From Candidatus Aminicenantota bacterium (GTDB lineage: Bacteria > Acidobacteriota > Aminicenantia > UBA2199): a stretch of 6,272 nucleotides of DNA. Positions 4,457 through 6,272 of the stretch are shown in pieces. The notes under the pieces were generated by a model. It had not been told where the DNA came from. It worked only from the letters and a program-made list of their open reading frames with translations, and did no database searches. How positions within the stretch are numbered: the first letter of the stretch is position 1; the number at the start of each line of letters is the position of its first letter. The DNA lies in contig CP070627.1 of assembly GCA_020355945.1 (NCBI GenBank), positions 1,834,039-1,840,310 of the forward strand, in the 5' to 3' direction. The translations under genes were made by a program, and so were the position numbers.

Positions 4457-6272
4457 ATGAAGAAATTAAACAAGAAAAACATCGAAGACATTCTCATGTT
4501 AACCCCAATGCAGCAAGGCATGCTCTTCCATTATTTGAAAGAGCCGGGAAGTGATCTATATTTTGAGCAATTAAGCCTGGATATAGCAGGAGAAATTGAT
4601 CTCACTTGTTTTGAGCAAGCCTGGAATTTTGTGGTGGAGACCAATGAGATGCTTCGAACCATGTTTCGTTGGGAAAACCTGGAAAACCCAATCCAGGTGG
4701 TTTTAAAAGAACATTTTCTGAAACCGGTTTATTATGACGTTTCAGATGAAGATCACAATAAACCGGAAAAATCTTTAACGCAGATAAAAGCCAGGGACAG
4801 GAACGAAAGATTCCACCTCGGTGAAGTGCCCTTCCGGGTTACCTTGTGTAAAATAGAAAAAAATAGGTATGAACTCATCGTCAGTAATCATCATATCTTG
4901 TATGATGGCTGGAGTTATGGGATCATTTTGAAAGAATTTTTCCAGGCATATCATTACTTATCTAATGGAGAAGAATTGGTCTTACCTGTCAAAACGAAAT
5001 TTAAAGAATTCGTCAAATGGATAAGAAACCGGGACCTGGAGAAAGAGAAAACTTTTTGGAGAGACTATTTAAGAAGTTTTGACACTCTTTCCCAGCTTTC
5101 CATTAAACGCAGCAGGAAAAGAGAGGAAATAACCACAACATATACAAAAAGCTGTCAACTTAGATTTGGAGTTGATTTAAAAGGTAAATTAGAGGATTTT
5201 GTTAAGAATTACAGTATAACATTGGCATCACTTTTATACACGGCGTGGGGTGTATTGTTACAGAAATATAACAACAGTAATGACGTGGTTTTCGGCACTA
5301 CCGTATCCGGGAGGTCTGCAAAGATCGAGGGAATAGAAAACATGGTGGGTTTGTTTATCAATACATTGCCTTTGCGAATACAAACGGAGTACAATGAAAC
5401 CACCAGGGATTTATTACAGCGAACAGATCAGACCCTGCGGTGGAGGGAGGTGGTTGAACATTCTTCCCTGCCAGAGATAAAAAAATACTGTGACATGGGT
5501 AACCGGGAAGAGCTTTTTGATTCTATTGTCATCATAGAGAATTACCCGTTGGACAGGGGCTTAGTCCGGGGGAATCGTGATTTATCTATTGATTCATATG
5601 CGATGAAGGAAATGACCCACTATGACTTAACCCTTAGCATAATGGCCTTTGATGAAATCCAATTGCAAGTGGTTTACACCGGGGATTTGTTTGCTGATAA
5701 AAGTATTGAGAGGTTGTGCCATCACTTTAGAGACATTGTTGAAACCATTATTAAAGACCCCGATCAATTGGTGGCAGATATAGAGATCGTATCGGAAGAA
5801 GAGAAAAACCAGTTGTTATTTGATTTTAACAACACAAAAGCAGGATACCCGGCTGACCAAGAAATTCATGAATTATTCGAAGAACAAGCAGGGAGAACCC
5901 CGGATCATATTGCCCTGGTGGGACACTTACACTTAGAGGGAACAAGGGGACTTGCCCCCTTGTTGTCTGCCCCTTTGTCTATTTCCTACCAGGAATTAAA
6001 TAAAAAATCAGAACAACTGGCTTCTTCATTGAAGCAAAAGGGTGTTCAAACCGGTACGATTGTGGCCATCATGGTGGAGCGATCCATCGAGATGGTCATT
6101 GGAATATTGGGAATATTAAAAGCCAGTGCCGCCTATTTGCCCATAGATCCGGATTACCCGCAGGACCGCATTGATTATATGCTTGCCGACAGTAAAGCTC
6201 ATATGCTGTTAATTGATAATCCTTCGCGGCATTTTAATTGTCAATTGCCAATTGTCAATTGTCAATTGTCAA
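4457..6272 (+). CDS. Non-ribosomal peptide synthetase, N-terminal part (condensation + start of adenylation domain), 3'-truncated by window edge
   Basis: The frame is open for 605 codons from ATG to the window end. The condensation domain (about 10-448) shows LTPMQQGMLFHYL (15-27), catalytic HHILYDG at 145-151, GTTVSGRSA, VGLFINTLPLR (297-307) and MTHYDLT (386-392). A linker near LLFDFN (453-458) leads to the adenylation domain: IHELFEEQ, A1 as ISYQELN (509-515) and A2 as LKASAAYLPID (554-564), where the usual Gly of LKAG is Ser. The gene is cut before the AMP-binding A3 loop and the specificity pocket, so the amino acid is unknown. LTPMQQG is a near match to the acceptor communication motif (Glu to Gln), suggesting chain transfer from a separate synthetase. 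Two unusual inserts sit in the adenylation domain: residues 489-508 before A1, and the NCQLPIV repeat at its cut end (594-605). It is transcribed away from the amidohydrolase. The family call is firm. Confidence 0.95.
   Translation, partial: MKKLNKKNIEDILMLTPMQQGMLFHYLKEPGSDLYFEQLSLDIAGEIDLTCFEQAWNFVVETNEMLRTMFRWENLENPIQVVLKEHFLKPVYYDVSDEDHNKPEKSLTQIKARDRNERFHLGEVPFRVTLCKIEKNRYELIVSNHHILYDGWSYGIILKEFFQAYHYLSNGEELVLPVKTKFKEFVKWIRNRDLEKEKTFWRDYLRSFDTLSQLSIKRSRKREEITTTYTKSCQLRFGVDLKGKLEDFVKNYSITLASLLYTAWGVLLQKYNNSNDVVFGTTVSGRSAKIEGIENMVGLFINTLPLRIQTEYNETTRDLLQRTDQTLRWREVVEHSSLPEIKKYCDMGNREELFDSIVIIENYPLDRGLVRGNRDLSIDSYAMKEMTHYDLTLSIMAFDEIQLQVVYTGDLFADKSIERLCHHFRDIVETIIKDPDQLVADIEIVSEEEKNQLLFDFNNTKAGYPADQEIHELFEEQAGRTPDHIALVGHLHLEGTRGLAPLLSAPLSISYQELNKKSEQLASSLKQKGVQTGTIVAIMVERSIEMVIGILGILKASAAYLPIDPDYPQDRIDYMLADSKAHMLLIDNPSRHFNCQLPIVNCQLS
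5921..5980 (+). repeat. In-frame repeat-rich insert before adenylation motif A1
   Basis: About 20 extra codons (residues 489-508) separate IALV from ISYQEL, where members of the family usually have a short turn. The DNA holds CACTTA twice (5924-5935, giving HLHL), a 9-bp perfect hairpin AACAAGGGG/CCCCTTGTT (5941-5949 with 5956-5964, 6-base loop), and an imperfect direct repeat of TGCCCC..TTGT..CT (5953-5968 and 5968-5980) giving APLLS-APLS. Codons here look unlike the flanking gene, so it appears inserted or expanded. Confidence 0.7.
6174..6272. repeat. Right copy of the 99-bp perfect terminal inverted repeat
   Basis: This is the reverse complement of bases 1-99, in the adenylation domain of the plus-strand NRPS, in the same reading frame as the left copy. 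Directly inward of it the two genes differ (DPDYPQDRID against DADYPEERIN), so the identity starts sharply. Confidence 0.97.
6238..6272 (+). repeat. Heptanucleotide coding tandem repeat, 5 visible units
   Basis: Five TTGTCAA units, the second (6245-6251) being TTGCCAA, run to the window end and encode residues 594-605, NCQLPIVNCQLS. Every reading frame of this strand gives the same cyclic peptide NCQLSIV without a stop; the opposite strand has TGA in every 21 bases. The tract lies between adenylation motifs A2 and A3, where a surface loop is expected. Confidence 0.95.

Noticed and set aside
5209..5403. Minus-strand 64-codon frame
   Set aside because: It is antisense to the condensation domain; the similar antisense frame in the other NRPS (810-1037, sharing INKPTMFSIPSI-like residues) arises because the sense genes are homologous.
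1..6272. Composite transposon or linear replicon with 99-bp terminal inverted repeats
   Set aside because: No transposase or replication gene is present, the repeats are coding and in frame in both NRPS genes, and they coincide with the window edges at a typical k-mer length.

Overview
This 6,272-base window is AT-rich bacterial DNA. It carries the 5' parts of two non-ribosomal peptide synthetase (NRPS) genes that point outward, with one complete gene for an exported metal-dependent amidohydrolase between them. The organism cannot be fixed from the sequence. The AT-rich code, the 'KKNIEDIL.LTPMQ.GML' type of NRPS N-terminus and translated short tandem repeats inside adenylation domains recall uncultured lineages such as Candidatus Aminicenantes, but that is a low-confidence impression from memory. 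Both NRPS genes run off the window and are interrupted at the same point of the adenylation domain.

Layout: 1-1807 (minus) is NRPS gene A, condensation domain plus the start of an adenylation domain. 1808-2078 is its upstream region, with a strong-looking sigma70-type promoter. 2079-3749 (minus) is the amidohydrolase, with a signal peptide, a good Shine-Dalgarno site and promoter-like boxes. 3750-4456 is a 707-base gap with no credible gene; its right part (about 4205-4400) has a dense set of short hairpins and a 9-bp long-range pairing, so it looks like a structured leader. 4457-6272 (plus) is NRPS gene B, with the same domain order as gene A.

The first 99 bases and the last 99 bases are perfect reverse complements. 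Both end in a 7-base tandem repeat (TTGTCAA on the coding strand) that is translated within the adenylation domain. 99 is a common de Bruijn k-mer length, so the window is probably a whole contig whose two ends stop in one shared repeat node. The biology behind this is that the two NRPS genes, which differ elsewhere, carry an identical adenylation-domain segment of at least 99 bp including the repeat.

Both NRPS proteins start with a condensation domain carrying the communication-acceptor signature L(T/S)P(M/L)QEG (one with E to Q), so each probably takes a growing chain from another synthetase subunit encoded outside the window. The amidohydrolase could process or release a product outside the cytoplasm, but only its position suggests that. 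The most unusual signals are the heptanucleotide coding repeat, which is open in every frame on one strand and shifts frame with each unit gained or lost, unrelated short-repeat inserts at a second fixed site just before adenylation motif A1 in both genes, and the unexplained structured leader.
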